In this document: one piece after another, positions 8,671-18,494 of the stretch
Numbering within the stretch: the stretch's first letter is position 1
Layout of the letters: every line of letters begins with the position of its first letter
DNA from: Phycisphaerae bacterium
GTDB taxonomy: Bacteria > Planctomycetota > Phycisphaerae > Tepidisphaerales > Tepidisphaeraceae
Direction of reading: 5' to 3'
Assembly: GCA_025936175.1 (NCBI GenBank)
Contig: JAICTV010000002.1
Span: forward strand, 1-64,000
Length of the DNA stretch: 64,000 nt
Translations under genes and position numbers: made by a program
Notes under the pieces: model-generated
Databases searched by the model: none
Seen by the model: the letters and a program-made list of their open reading frames with translations, nothing else
What the model was told of the DNA's origin: nothing

Positions 8671-9352
8671 TGCTGCCCTCTTGTGTAGGGGCGACGCCTG
8701 CGTCGCCCTGCTCGCCCGATGCGCGCGGCGCGTGCCGCCGATCGATTTCGACGATGCGATCATGAAAACGATCGGTGGCGTCGCCGTCCGGGTTTTCCGC
8801 GTCGTGTGGCCAGCGCAACGGATTAGTGAAGATATATTCGCGAATGTCCTGGAGGGAGGATTCGTTACGGATGACGTGTTCGTAATAGTTCGGTTGCCAA
8901 AGTTTGGTGGCGCTGCCTGGACGGAGTTGGTTGATCCTGCGTGAAACGGCGGATTTGAACGAACCGAGGACGGCGCCGAGAGAACCGGAGGTCGCACCGC
9001 GCGGACGGCCAGAGGGCGACGCTGGCGTCGCCCCTACAGCGGCCGTCGCATTATGTAGGGGCGACGTCTGCGTCGCCCGGTTTCCGATCAGGAAAAGGAC
9101 GCCGTGGACGTGATTCGGCATGATGATGAATTCATCGAGCGAGGCGTTGGCGTGGTGATTCGGAATGTCGTGCCAACATTCGTTTACAATGTGTCCGCGT
9201 TGAGTCAATCGGACGGTATCGCCCGCAACCGTACCGAAAATGCATTCACGATTTCGCACGCAGATTGTAATGAAGTAGCCGCCGTGGTTGCGGTAGTCGT
9301 ACCACGGAATCCGGATTGATCGTCGATGATGTCTTGCCGGATCGTATGACAT
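8663..9352 (-). CDS. REP-associated tyrosine transposase (RAYT, Y1/HUH superfamily)
   Basis: 229 residues. The N-terminal IPWYDYRNHGGYFITICVRN, the HUH motif in IIMPNHVHGVL (about residue 80) and the C-terminal catalytic-Tyr region NYYEHVIRNESSLQDI...IFTNPLRW identify the IS200-like Y1 superfamily, RAYT branch. RAYTs are single-copy endonucleases linked to dispersed REP hairpins. Three hairpins of the type GGGGCGACGCctGCGTCGCCC lie inside this frame (8685-8709, 9013-9037, 9055-9080), encoding the low-complexity loop near residues 91-116 and part of the C terminus; a fourth is just upstream (9366-9390). The C terminus overlaps ispF by 8 bp. Confidence 0.88.
   Translation of the reverse strand: MSYDPARHHRRSIRIPWYDYRNHGGYFITICVRNRECIFGTVAGDTVRLTQRGHIVNECWHDIPNHHANASLDEFIIMPNHVHGVLFLIGNRATQTSPLHNATAAVGATPASPSGRPRGATSGSLGAVLGSFKSAVSRRINQLRPGSATKLWQPNYYEHVIRNESSLQDIREYIFTNPLRWPHDAENPDGDATDRFHDRIVEIDRRHAPRASGEQGDAGVAPTQEGSNV
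8685..8709. repeat. REP-like hairpin, family D copy 1
   Basis: TAGGGGCGACGCCTGCGTCGCCC: a 9-bp self-complementary stem with a conserved TAG(G) head. It is inside the 3' end of the RAYT reading frame (encodes QGDAGVAPT) and 15 bp upstream of the ispF start, so it also lies in the ispF leader. Confidence 0.85.
9013..9080. repeat. Inverted pair of REP-like hairpins, family D copies 2 and 3 (BIME-like)
   Basis: Copy 2 (9013-9037, CCCCTA head to the right) and copy 3 (9055-9080, TAGGGG head to the left) face each other across an 18-nt spacer. This is the head-to-head layout of bacterial interspersed mosaic elements. Both are within the RAYT coding frame, between its HUH motif and catalytic-Tyr region. 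Confidence 0.85.
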
Positions 9353-9365
9353 TGCGTGGCAGAGG

Positions 9366-9390
9366 AGGGCGACGCAGGCGTCGCGCCTGC
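9366..9390. repeat. REP-like hairpin, family D copy 4
   Basis: AGGGCGACGCAGGCGTCGCGCCTGC, 14 bp upstream of the RAYT start and 18 bp downstream of the stop of the NtrC-type gene. The 3' side has one base change (CGCGCC for CGCCCC) relative to the other copies. Confidence 0.8.
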
Positions 9391-9407
9391 GGAAGACCGT
9401 CCACGGG

Positions 9408-10784
<1,377 letters not shown>

Positions 10785-10873
10785 AGATCGGTCGTGGGAT
10801 TCTAGGAGGGGAATGGGATGACCGAAAGTGACGTGCGCCGCGGCGACATGGTCAGCGGAGCTGACCACGCCTT

Positions 10874-11707
10874 TCACCTCAGCGGGAGGGTGATGTAGAA
10901 GTCGGAGCCTTTTCCGAACTCGCTGCGGACCCCGATTTGCCCTGCGTGTTCTTCCGCGATGCGACGCGCCATCGCGAGTCCGATCCCGCTGCCGCCCTTT
11001 TTCGTCGTGTAGTACGCTTGAAAGATCTTCGCGAGCTTTTCCGGTTCGATCCCCGGCCCGGTATCGATGACGTCGATCACCGCGCTCTTTCCCTGGACCG
11101 ACAGCGACATGATCAACTCTCCCCCACCTTTCTCACTCATCGCCTGCAGCCCGTTGATCAGCAGGTTCAGGACGGCCTGCTTGATCAGGCGTGGATCGAC
11201 GTTGGCGACCACATCGCCCGCAGCGCGGCGCAATCGGAGCTGCACGCGCTGAAGCTGTGCCTGCGGCATGAAGAAGTCGCACAGCTCATCGAGCAATGCG
11301 TTCAGCTCCGTCGGCCGCCGATCCAGCTCGATGCGACCGGCGTAGCGGAGGAAGTCGTCGAGGATCTCGCGCAGGCGGGAGGTCTCGCGATGAACGGTAT
11401 CGAGCCGATTGACCAGACGTGAATAGGAGGGATTTTCGGGCAGCAAATCTTCGCGGAGGAGCTGGAGGTTGAGCTGAACCGTCGAAAGCGGGTTCTTGAT
11501 CTCGTGCGCAAGGCCGCCGGTAAGGGAGCCGATCTCCGCGAGGCGCTCCGCCTGAATGGCGCGGCGCTCGAGGAGTCGAATGCGCCGCGACATGACGTAG
11601 CCGACGCCGGCAGCGAGGGCGAGGCTGCACACGCAACCGGTCAGCAGTCCCCATGCGAAAGCGGGCATCGAATCGTCGAAGGTAAGGGCGCGGGTGGGAA
11701 ACTGCAA
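10874..11707 (-). CDS. Membrane-anchored sensor histidine kinase without sensor domain
   Basis: 277 residues. One hydrophobic segment (FAWGLLTGCVCSLALAAGVG, about residues 17-36) is followed directly by HisKA with the H-box GGLAHEIKNPLSTVQ (His about 69) and HATPase_c with the N-box NLLINGLQAM, the G1 box DTGPGIEP and the G2 box GGSGIGLAMA. No PAS, HAMP or periplasmic sensing domain fits, so the signal probably comes from a partner protein. The start may instead be the ATG at 11668. It precedes the NtrC-family regulator in the same direction, as in AtoS/ZraS-type pairs. Confidence 0.93.
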   Translation of the reverse strand: MQFPTRALTFDDSMPAFAWGLLTGCVCSLALAAGVGYVMSRRIRLLERRAIQAERLAEIGSLTGGLAHEIKNPLSTVQLNLQLLREDLLPENPSYSRLVNRLDTVHRETSRLREILDDFLRYAGRIELDRRPTELNALLDELCDFFMPQAQLQRVQLRLRRAAGDVVANVDPRLIKQAVLNLLINGLQAMSEKGGGELIMSLSVQGKSAVIDVIDTGPGIEPEKLAKIFQAYYTTKKGGSGIGLAMARRIAEEHAGQIGVRSEFGKGSDFYITLPLR

Positions 11708-11856
11708 AACGCGGGTCGCGCGCGAGGCGGAGACGCGCGCAGAAATCCTGGACGCGCCCCGCGAGCGAGGCGGCTAAATAGATAAGTTCGTTCGCTCACA
11801 CGATCTTCGCTGACGCGCGCCCGCGAGGGCGCGATCTTCGCGCGAGCGCGCGGAGG

Positions 11857-12099
11857 TCAGACGGGCTTGGGCGCGGGTTGTCCCGGCTTTTGCTGTTGCG
11901 CCAGTCGCTTGACGTGTTGCGCCAGCAATCCCTTTTCGCCCTGGATCTGTTCGTAATCGACCGCCTCACCGTCCTTGAGCGAGCGGAAGCCGTCGCCCTC
12001 GATGCTGGTGAAGTGGACGAAGACGTCTTTCCCCTCCGGGCCGATGATGAAGCCGAAGCCCTTCTTCGAGTCGAACCACTTGACGTTTCCCGTCGGCAT
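11857..12099 (-). CDS. Cold-shock domain protein (CspA family)
   Basis: 80-residue single cold-shock domain that binds single-stranded RNA and DNA: NVKWFDSKKGFGFI contains RNP1 and DVFVHF is RNP2. The C-terminal tail (about 14 residues) is Gln/Pro/Lys-rich. The start is ATG 12099, preceded by GGAGAAC as ribosome site. Downstream (about 11816-11850) a GC-rich stem without a T-run may protect the transcript end. Confidence 0.94.
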   Translation of the reverse strand: MPTGNVKWFDSKKGFGFIIGPEGKDVFVHFTSIEGDGFRSLKDGEAVDYEQIQGEKGLLAQHVKRLAQQQKPGQPAPKPV

Positions 12100-12376
12100 G
12101 GCCGTTCTCCCACAAATGTGCCGCCCCGGTGCGACGCATCCCGAGGGGATGGTGATCGGAGCGAGGGATGTGTAATGCGACGCGACGTCGTTCGGGCACG
12201 GTCCCGCGCGCCCAAATCGAACCGACGCCGTGCCGGTCATGTGCAAGCGGCAGATATATCAGACGGAGGAGGCGGCTCCAAACAAATTTCGGTTTTTTGC
12301 GAGGGCGAACATCGGGCAAATCCTGATCACGTTCGGCGGCGCGCTCGCCGCAAACGACACGAAGAGAATTCGTCCG

Positions 12377-12406
12377 TTGTCTCGCGCTTTGCGCGCTTCC
12401 TATACT
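12377..12406 (+). promoter_or_regulatory. Predicted sigma70-type promoter for the receiver-domain gene
   Basis: TTGTCT at 12377-12382, an 18-bp spacer, TATACT at 12401-12406. Start codons are at 12447/12450, preceded by GAGGGAG. It lies in the 347-bp gap 12100-12446 between the divergent cold-shock and receiver genes, in which I see no gene. Confidence 0.6.
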
Positions 12407-12446
12407 CGCGCTGCGAGCAGCATGATGCGGGACGATCGAGGGAGCT

Positions 12447-12854
12447 GTGGTGTCCAAACCGACCGTTGTCATCGTCGACGATAATCAAAGCGTCACCAAG
12501 GCGTTGGCGAAGCTGGTGGAACGTGCGGGCTTCGACACGGTGGGCTTCGGCCGCGGTGAAGAAGCGCTGGCGTACTGCTCGAGCGCCTGCGCCGACGGCG
12601 CGGCCCCCGCCGCCGCCGTCATCGATATTCACCTGCCGGACATCAACGGCCTGATCCTGGCGCAGAAGCTCCGCGAGCGGTTCGGCGCGAGCACGCCGAT
12701 CGTCGTCGTCAGCGGCGACACCTCGATGGAGACGATCAAATCGCTCTCACACGTCGGCGCGACGTATTTCTTCAGCAAACCGATCAACCCGGCGGCGCTG
12801 GTCGAGCGGCTGAAGGACCTGACCACGGCCGACGGCGGACGCGTCGCCGGATAA
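12447..12854 (+). CDS. Single-domain response regulator (receiver only)
   Basis: 135 residues, entirely one receiver domain: TVVIVDDNQ acidic pocket, AVIDIHLPDINGL phospho-acceptor Asp (about residue 60), VVSGDTS switch Thr/Ser, FFSKPIN conserved Lys. There is no output domain, so it works as a phosphotransfer or protein-interaction module (CheY/Spo0F-like). GTG GTG at 12447/12450 are alternative starts. No cognate kinase is adjacent. Confidence 0.92.
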   Translation: MVSKPTVVIVDDNQSVTKALAKLVERAGFDTVGFGRGEEALAYCSSACADGAAPAAAVIDIHLPDINGLILAQKLRERFGASTPIVVVSGDTSMETIKSLSHVGATYFFSKPINPAALVERLKDLTTADGGRVAG

Positions 12855-12863
12855 CGATCGAAA

Positions 12864-12925
12864 ACGTGGATCGTGGATGGAAGATGGTGGCGGCACCATC
12901 CACTATCCACCATCTACTATCCACG
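12864..12925. repeat. Heptamer-unit palindrome A2 (GTGGATA/GTAGATG family)
   Basis: Left arm ACGTGGATCGTGGATGGAAG plus GATGGTGG; right arm CACCATCCACTATCCACC plus ATCTACTATCCACG; loop about 4 nt. It lies between convergent genes. The stop codon TAG of the carbonic-anhydrase-like gene (12917-12919) falls inside the right arm. Confidence 0.85.
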
Positions 12926-13426
12926 CCTTTCGAACTCACCGGCAACGTAGCGTTCCGCCAGCTTCACGTAGTGCGGCACCAGCCAGCGCATGTATTCGAG
13001 CTCCTCCGCGCTGACCGCGCGGACGATTCTTCCCGGCACGCCCATGACGACCATGCGATCCTGCACCTCGAGCCCCGGCGGGACGACGGCGCCGGCGGCG
13101 ATGAGACACTCGCGGCCGATCTTCGTCCGCCCCAGCAGCGTCGCGTGCATGCCGATCAGCGAACCGGCGCCGACGAACGCGCCGTGCACGACGGCGGCGT
13201 GGCCGATCGTCACGTCCTCTTCGATCACGTTGGGCACGCCGCTGTCGCAGTGGATGATCGCGCCGTCCTGCACGTTGACGCGCTTGCCGATCGTGATCGG
13301 CGCGACGTCGCCGCGCACGACGGCGTTGAACCAGAAGCTGGCGTGCTCGGCGATGATGATTTCGCCGGTGAGCGTGGCGTTGTGGGCGAGGAAATAATTG
13401 CGTGACGTCTGCGTGAAGAGCGGCAT
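12917..13426 (-). CDS. Gamma-carbonic-anhydrase-like left-handed beta-helix protein (YrdA/PaaY family)
   Basis: 169 residues of hexapeptide repeats forming a left-handed beta-helix. NAVVRGDVAPITIG and the putative metal histidines in IIHCD, TIGHAAVVHG and IGMHATLLG match gamma-CA-like proteins. Activity as a true carbonic anhydrase is not established for this subgroup. The start is ATG 13426, only 7 nt after a TAGAAT hexamer, suggesting a leaderless transcript. The stop codon lies in a heptamer palindrome. Confidence 0.9.
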   Translation of the reverse strand: MPLFTQTSRNYFLAHNATLTGEIIIAEHASFWFNAVVRGDVAPITIGKRVNVQDGAIIHCDSGVPNVIEEDVTIGHAAVVHGAFVGAGSLIGMHATLLGRTKIGRECLIAAGAVVPPGLEVQDRMVVMGVPGRIVRAVSAEELEYMRWLVPHYVKLAERYVAGEFERRG

Positions 13427-13433
13427 CGAGCGA

Positions 13434-13439
13434 ATTCTA
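13434..13439 (-). promoter_or_regulatory. Predicted -10 element (TAGAAT) close to the gamma-CA start
   Basis: TAGAAT on the minus strand ends 7 nt before the ATG at 13426, so transcription would begin at or near the start codon (leaderless). No convincing -35 box is visible. It overlaps the stop codon of the upstream oxidoreductase gene. Confidence 0.4.
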
Positions 13440-14759
13440 TATCGACCAGCCGTCGCGGTAGCTGTACGCGATGAACTTTTCCGCTTCAGGCACGTTCGGG
13501 AAGCGCATCGAAGTCGCATCCCATTCCAATGGCTTCCGCGCGCGAAACGCGGCGACGCCGAGGAGCGCGGTTTCGCTCAGCAGGCCGCCGTAGGAGAACG
13601 GGGCGCTGGCGGCCGCCGGGTCGTTCTTCAGGCATGCGAGGACCCACTCGCGCTGGTGGCCCGGGGAATGGGCAAGGCGCGTCGTCGGCGGCTTGAAGTC
13701 TTTGAACTTCTCGGCCGGCAGCAGCATGTGGTGGCCGTAGTCGGTGCAGAGCATTCCGCCTTCGCCGACGAACATGACGCCTTCGCCTCGCAGCGCGTCG
13801 TCGAGCTTCCACTGGCCGATTTGCGCGGGCTTGCGCGGCGGGTCGTACCAAGTCATCTTCACCGGCGGTTTGCCTTCGCCGCGCGCGGGAAATTCGTACG
13901 TCGCGACGATCGTGTCGGCGCAGATCTCGTCCGACAGCTCGCTGCCCTCGGCGGAGATCTTCGTCGGATGCTGCAGGTCAAGCGACCAGAAGGCGACGTC
14001 CATCAGGTGACAGCCGATGTCGCCGAGCAGGCCCGACCCAAATGCCCACCAGCGCCGCCAGTTGTACGGGTGATAGCCCGGATGGAACGGCCGCGGCGAC
14101 AGGGGGCCGAGCCACAGGTCGTAGTTCAAACTTGCGGGCGGCGGCGTGACGCTCGGGTCGGGCGCGCGGTTCGTGCGGTTGTTCCAGATGTGAACTTCGT
14201 GCACCGGCCCGACCGCGCCCGCCTGGATGATCTCGACCACGCGGCGGTAGTTGTCGAACGCGTGAATCTGGATGCCGAGCTGCGTCACCAGTCCCGTCTG
14301 CTTCGCCAGCTCCACGATCGCGCGGCACTCGCGTACCGTGTGCGTCAGCGGCTTCTCGCAGTAGACGTGCTTGCCCGCCCGCAGCGCGGCGGCGGTGATG
14401 ACGGCGTGCGAATGATCGGGCGTCGCGATCAGCACCGCGTCGAGGTCCTTCAGCTTGAGCACATCGCGGAAATCGACGAAGGGCTGGGCCTTGGGGATGT
14501 TTCGCGCCGCGTTGACGAGGTTCACCGCATCGACGTCGCAGATCGCGATGATGTTCGCCTCGTCGATCTTCGACACCTCGCGCACATGATCGAACCCGCG
14601 CCCGCCGACGCCGATCAGCGCCAGGTTGAGCTTCTTCGACGGCGTGGCCGCGGGTTTTTCGTCGGCTTTCGGATCCGCCGCCGCGCCGGCGAGGGCTGGC
14701 GCGAGGGCGACGGCGGCGGTGGATTGAAGGAATCGGCGGCGCGAAAGCGGTGATGGCAT
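13437..14759 (-). CDS. Tat-exported Gfo/Idh/MocA family oxidoreductase
   Basis: 440 residues. The N terminus has a twin-arginine signal (SRRRFLQSTAAVALAPALAG), then a Rossmann NAD(P) domain (LALIGVGGRGFDHV, about residue 47) with the family CEKPLTHTVREC (about 137). The C-terminal alpha/beta substrate domain includes GLLGDIGCHLMDV. Such exported paralogues are abundant in planctomycetes and act on sugars or sugar-like compounds in the periplasm with a tightly bound cofactor. The substrate is unknown. The start is ATG 14759. It is downstream of the GH63 glucosidase gene, separated by a family C repeat. Confidence 0.93.
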   Translation of the reverse strand: MPSPLSRRRFLQSTAAVALAPALAGAAADPKADEKPAATPSKKLNLALIGVGGRGFDHVREVSKIDEANIIAICDVDAVNLVNAARNIPKAQPFVDFRDVLKLKDLDAVLIATPDHSHAVITAAALRAGKHVYCEKPLTHTVRECRAIVELAKQTGLVTQLGIQIHAFDNYRRVVEIIQAGAVGPVHEVHIWNNRTNRAPDPSVTPPPASLNYDLWLGPLSPRPFHPGYHPYNWRRWWAFGSGLLGDIGCHLMDVAFWSLDLQHPTKISAEGSELSDEICADTIVATYEFPARGEGKPPVKMTWYDPPRKPAQIGQWKLDDALRGEGVMFVGEGGMLCTDYGHHMLLPAEKFKDFKPPTTRLAHSPGHQREWVLACLKNDPAAASAPFSYGGLLSETALLGVAAFRARKPLEWDATSMRFPNVPEAEKFIAYSYRDGWSI

Positions 14760-14805
14760 ATTGCTGAATCTACCGCCGAGGGATCGAGACCGTTGCCCCG
14801 CCTCC

Positions 14806-14874
14806 GTCGCATGGCCGTCTCGGCCATGCCTTCTCCACCTTCGAAACGGCACGGGCGCGACGCCCCATGCTACG
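14806..14874. repeat. Double-hairpin repeat, family C copy 1
   Basis: Left arm GCATGGCCGTCTCGGCCATGC is self-complementary. The degenerate right arm GGGCGCGACGCCCCATGCTACG ends in the conserved CTACG. It lies between the GH63 gene and the oxidoreductase gene. The TAG within its conserved CGTAGCATGG (minus strand) is the stop codon of the GH63 gene. Confidence 0.85.
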
Positions 14875-17581
14875 GGAGCAGAGACGACATCGAAGTCACG
14901 GCGGCGTCGTTGCGATCGTGGGTTGCGTCGGCCGTTTGTCCGGCTTCCTCGCGACGAGCGCTGTGCGCGAGCTTCTCGAACAATCGCACGACCAGCGCCG
15001 TCCATCCCGTCTGGTGACTCGCGCCCAGGCCGCGACCGTTGTCGCCATTGAAATACTCGTGAAAGAGGATCAGGTCCTTCCAGCGCGGCTTGTTGATCGT
15101 CAAGAGCGACGTCAGCCGCGTTGACAGCTCATGCGCCACTTCGTTCAGCGCCATCATGCGCCCGGAACCGGTCGGGAACGCGATCTTGAACGTCGAGCCG
15201 TAATAGTGGTGATACCGCTCCAGCGCCTCGATCAGCAGAAAGTTGAGCGGGAACCAGATCGGGCCCCGCCAGTTGGAATTCCCGCCGAACAGCTCGGTAT
15301 CCGATTCCCCCGGCGTGTAGTGCGCCTCGAAACTCTTGCCGTCGATCTTGAAGACGCACGGCTGCTTTTCGTGCCGCTTCGACATCGAGCGCAAGCCAAA
15401 CGGCGAGAGGAACTCCTTCTCATCCAGCATGACCGCGAGCACGCGCTCGAGCTTCTCGCGCGAGGGAACCGCCAGCAACCGCCGCCCGCCATGATGGCCC
15501 TTGCACTCGGCGTAGCTGATGAAGTGCGCCAGGTCTTTGCGATGCTCGAGGAACCACATCATCCGCTTTTTGAAGCCGGGCAGACGGTCGATGACGTCAT
15601 TCTCGAGCACCTCGCAGGCGAGCAGCGGGATCAGACCGACCACCGATCGCACGGTGAGCGGGATCGTCCGTCCGTCGATGGAGAGGCGGTCGTAGTAGAA
15701 GCCTTCGGCGTCGTCCCACAGCCCGGTCCCGCCCAGCGTGTTGATCGCATCGACGATTGCGATGAAATGCTCGAAGAATTTGCTGGCGACGTCTTCGTAA
15801 ACCCGTCGTTCCGCGGCGAGCTCCATCGCGATGGAGAGCATCGTGCCACAATAGAAGGCCATCCACGCGGTGCCGTCGGCCTGGTCGAGGATCGCGCCGT
15901 CGGGAAGCTCCTGGTTGCGGTCGAAGACGCCGATATTGTCGAGCCCGAGAAATCCGCCGCCGAAGACGTTGCGGCCGTTGACGTCCTTGCGGTTCACCCA
16001 CCAGGTGAAGTTGATCAGCAGCTTGTGGAACGCGCGCTCGAGAAACGCGAGGTCACGATGCCCGCGCTCGGCCGACATCTTGTAGACGCGCCAGCACGCC
16101 CACGCGTGCACCGGCGGATTCACGTCGCCGAAGCAGAACTCGTACGCCGGGAGCTGCCCATTAGGATGCATGTACCACTCGCGCAGGAACAGCAGGAGCT
16201 GCTCCTTGGCGAATTGCGGATCGACGTGCGCGAAGCAGACCGTGTGGAAGGCGAGATCCCACGCCGCGTACCACGGGTACTCCCACTTGTCCGGCATCGA
16301 GATGACGTCGCGGTTGAACAGGTGCAGCCAGTTGTGATTGCGGCCGCTCCACCGCTCTTGCGGCGGCGGCGGTTGCTCGGGATCGCCTTCGAGCCAGTCA
16401 CGGACGATGTAATGGTAGAACTGCTTGCTCCACAGCAATCCCGCATACGCCTGTCGCGCGACTTGCTTTTGATCGACGGGCAGATTCGGCGGAATGACGC
16501 GGTCGTAGAACGCGTCCGCTTCCTTGAGCCGCTGCTCAAAGACCTGCGCGAAACCTTCATTAAACGGTTCGGCCGGCGCTTCGTCGGCGGCGCACAATCG
16601 CAGGCGGAGGGACGCTTCTGCGCCGGCGGGGATCTGGACCGCGATATATCCGGCGGCCTTCGTCCCCACCGAAGCGGAGTTGATCGCGTCGCCGCGTCCG
16701 TTGACGACGTAATCATGAAACGCATCGCGGACGTTTGGATAATAGTTCACCGCGCCGAACAGCCGCGAGACGTTCGACTCATTCTCCGTGAAGATCAGAT
16801 CGACCGGCTTGCCGTCGTACTCATCGACGTAGAGGAAGAATCGTCCGAGCGTCGCGTGATCGCACTGCACGACACCGGGCCGCACGAGCTGCACGCGCGG
16901 CTTCACCTCGCACCCCTCGTGCTTGCAGCCCCACGACCAGGTGTTGCGGAAAAAAAGCTGCGGCAGCAGATGAAGTTCCGCCGCCTCGGGACCGCGGTTG
17001 ATCGCCGTCACCTGGATCAGGATGTCGTTGGGCGAGTTCTTCGCGTATTCGGCGAAGACGTCGAAGTAGCGGTCGCCTTCGAACACCCCGGTGTCGCTCA
17101 GCTCGTATTCCGGCTCGTGCCGCGTGCGCTTCGCGTTCTCATCGACGAGCTGCTGATACGGATATTCCGCCTGCGGATATTTATAGAGCGCTTTGCAGTA
17201 CGAGTGGGTCGGCGTGGAGTCGAGGTAGAAGTATTCCTCCTTCACGTCCTCGCCATGATTTCCTTCCCCGTTGGTCAGGCCGAAAAGGCGCTCCTTGAGG
17301 ATCGGATCTTTTCCGTTCCACAGCGCGACAGAAAAACACAGGCGACACTCGCGGTCGCAGAACCCCAGCAGCCCGTCTTCGCCCCAGCGATACGCGCGGC
17401 TGCGCGCGTGATCGTGCGGGAAGTAATTCCAGCAGTCCCCGTCGGCGGAATAATCCTCGCGAACCGTTCCCCACTGCCGCTCGGAAAGATAAGGCCCCCA
17501 CCGTTTCCAGTTCTGCTCGCGGCGGGTGTCCTGGTGCAGACGATGAACTTCGGCCAGATGGGGCGAACCGTCATCAGACAT
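14870..17581 (-). CDS. Glycoside hydrolase family 63-type glucosidase (MGH1-like)
   Basis: 903 residues, no signal peptide. The N-terminal region (WGPYLSERQWGTVREDYS, DHARSRAYRWGEDG) and the (alpha/alpha)6 barrel with NRDVISMPDKWEYPWYAAWD, GGFLGLDNIGVFDRN, DQADGTAWMAFY and NSNWRGPIWFPLN are those of bacterial GH63/MGH1 proteins, which act on alpha-glucosides such as mannosylglycerate or glucosylglycerate. The substrate cannot be told here. The stop TAG is donated by a family C repeat (MSSLLP*). The start is ATG 17581. An 823-codon antisense open frame is only a high-GC shadow. Confidence 0.88.
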   Translation of the reverse strand: MSDDGSPHLAEVHRLHQDTRREQNWKRWGPYLSERQWGTVREDYSADGDCWNYFPHDHARSRAYRWGEDGLLGFCDRECRLCFSVALWNGKDPILKERLFGLTNGEGNHGEDVKEEYFYLDSTPTHSYCKALYKYPQAEYPYQQLVDENAKRTRHEPEYELSDTGVFEGDRYFDVFAEYAKNSPNDILIQVTAINRGPEAAELHLLPQLFFRNTWSWGCKHEGCEVKPRVQLVRPGVVQCDHATLGRFFLYVDEYDGKPVDLIFTENESNVSRLFGAVNYYPNVRDAFHDYVVNGRGDAINSASVGTKAAGYIAVQIPAGAEASLRLRLCAADEAPAEPFNEGFAQVFEQRLKEADAFYDRVIPPNLPVDQKQVARQAYAGLLWSKQFYHYIVRDWLEGDPEQPPPPQERWSGRNHNWLHLFNRDVISMPDKWEYPWYAAWDLAFHTVCFAHVDPQFAKEQLLLFLREWYMHPNGQLPAYEFCFGDVNPPVHAWACWRVYKMSAERGHRDLAFLERAFHKLLINFTWWVNRKDVNGRNVFGGGFLGLDNIGVFDRNQELPDGAILDQADGTAWMAFYCGTMLSIAMELAAERRVYEDVASKFFEHFIAIVDAINTLGGTGLWDDAEGFYYDRLSIDGRTIPLTVRSVVGLIPLLACEVLENDVIDRLPGFKKRMMWFLEHRKDLAHFISYAECKGHHGGRRLLAVPSREKLERVLAVMLDEKEFLSPFGLRSMSKRHEKQPCVFKIDGKSFEAHYTPGESDTELFGGNSNWRGPIWFPLNFLLIEALERYHHYYGSTFKIAFPTGSGRMMALNEVAHELSTRLTSLLTINKPRWKDLILFHEYFNGDNGRGLGASHQTGWTALVVRLFEKLAHSARREEAGQTADATHDRNDAAVTSMSSLLP

Positions 17582-17654
17582 GACGGGATTGTAGCGATGT
17601 GACTCCCGCCGGGGATGCACAAGATGTCATCAGCGTGGTTGGTGCGGTGCGGGG

Positions 17655-18446
17655 TCAGTGCGCCGTCAGCCCCTCGAGCACCACCGTATATTCCTTCGCC
17701 GCGGCGTCGTACTTGATGCTGTACGTCGTCGGGAAGTAGCCCAGCGGATAGACCTTGGGCTGCTTGATCGTGTCGGTGCTGTCCTGTTTCATGTCGAACT
17801 GCGCCTTGGTGATCATCGGTTCGATGAAGTTCACCCGGCCGGCGTACGCGCCGTAGAGGAACGTACGGGTGAACGGCATGCCGTGGAATTCCGGCGACGT
17901 CGGATCGATCCAATGCACGCCCATCTTCATCACGCCGGGCGTCGCAATGTGACCGGCGGGCAGGCAATCGGCGGGCGGGGCCTTGGCGAAGTTCGGATCG
18001 TCCAGCGCGATCTTCTGCCGCTCGGCGTCATCCATCATGTAAAAGTGGAAATCGAAGTGCGGCTTGTCGTAAATGCCGGGCGGGACGTGGCCGTTCGGGT
18101 TCCAGTTCACCGCGATGTGCGTGAACGGAGGGACGTTCAGCCCGTCCGGCAGACGCAGCAACGTCTCGTTCTGACAGCAGCCGAGTCCGCGGTCGCCGGT
18201 CGTCGGAAGATGGTTGAGCGCGCTTTCGGTGAACGTCACGCCGATCGCGACCGGCCTGCCTTCGACGGTGCGCACGAACGAGCGCACGATGCCGTCACCC
18301 AGCTTCCTGGTCTCGCCGATCGACGTCTCGGCCGCCGGCGCCGGCGGCGGCTGCTCGGCCTTGAGAATCTTCGGCTGCGGCTTGACGATCAGCGCCACCG
18401 CCAACGCCGACACCAGCACTCCTTCCACAATCGCAAACGGACGCAT
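17655..18446 (-). CDS. Exported protein of unknown function (TTHB210/DUF5602-like)
   Basis: 263 residues. An N-terminal hydrophobic segment (VEGVLVSALAVALIV, residues about 8-22) looks like a signal or anchor. The body has HIAVNWNPNGHVPPG, DFHFYMMDD and HIATPGVMKMGVHW, a pattern I associate with TTHB210-like proteins, whose role is unclear. A paired CC (GLGCCQNE) may bind metal. A good ribosome site (GAAGGAG) precedes ATG 18446. Upstream is a predicted 32-residue membrane protein on the same strand. Confidence 0.7.
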   Translation of the reverse strand: MRPFAIVEGVLVSALAVALIVKPQPKILKAEQPPPAPAAETSIGETRKLGDGIVRSFVRTVEGRPVAIGVTFTESALNHLPTTGDRGLGCCQNETLLRLPDGLNVPPFTHIAVNWNPNGHVPPGIYDKPHFDFHFYMMDDAERQKIALDDPNFAKAPPADCLPAGHIATPGVMKMGVHWIDPTSPEFHGMPFTRTFLYGAYAGRVNFIEPMITKAQFDMKQDSTDTIKQPKVYPLGYFPTTYSIKYDAAAKEYTVVLEGLTAH

Positions 18447-18494
18447 TGCAGATCACTCCTTCTCGCAACAAACCTTCTTCACTCCGGGGCAACC

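Noticed and set aside
10851-10865. GTCAGC-GGA-GCTGAC palindrome as an operator between kinase and regulator genes
   Set aside because: Single 6-bp inverted repeat inside a likely operon; no second copy or promoter near it.
11816-11853. Rho-independent terminator of the cold-shock gene
   Set aside because: GC-rich stems are present but no T-tract follows on the minus strand.
15131-17602. An 823-codon open frame on the plus strand antisense to the GH63 gene
   Set aside because: Arg/Val/Leu-rich shadow composition typical of high-GC antisense frames, no domain recognisable; the minus-strand GH63 protein accounts for the conservation.
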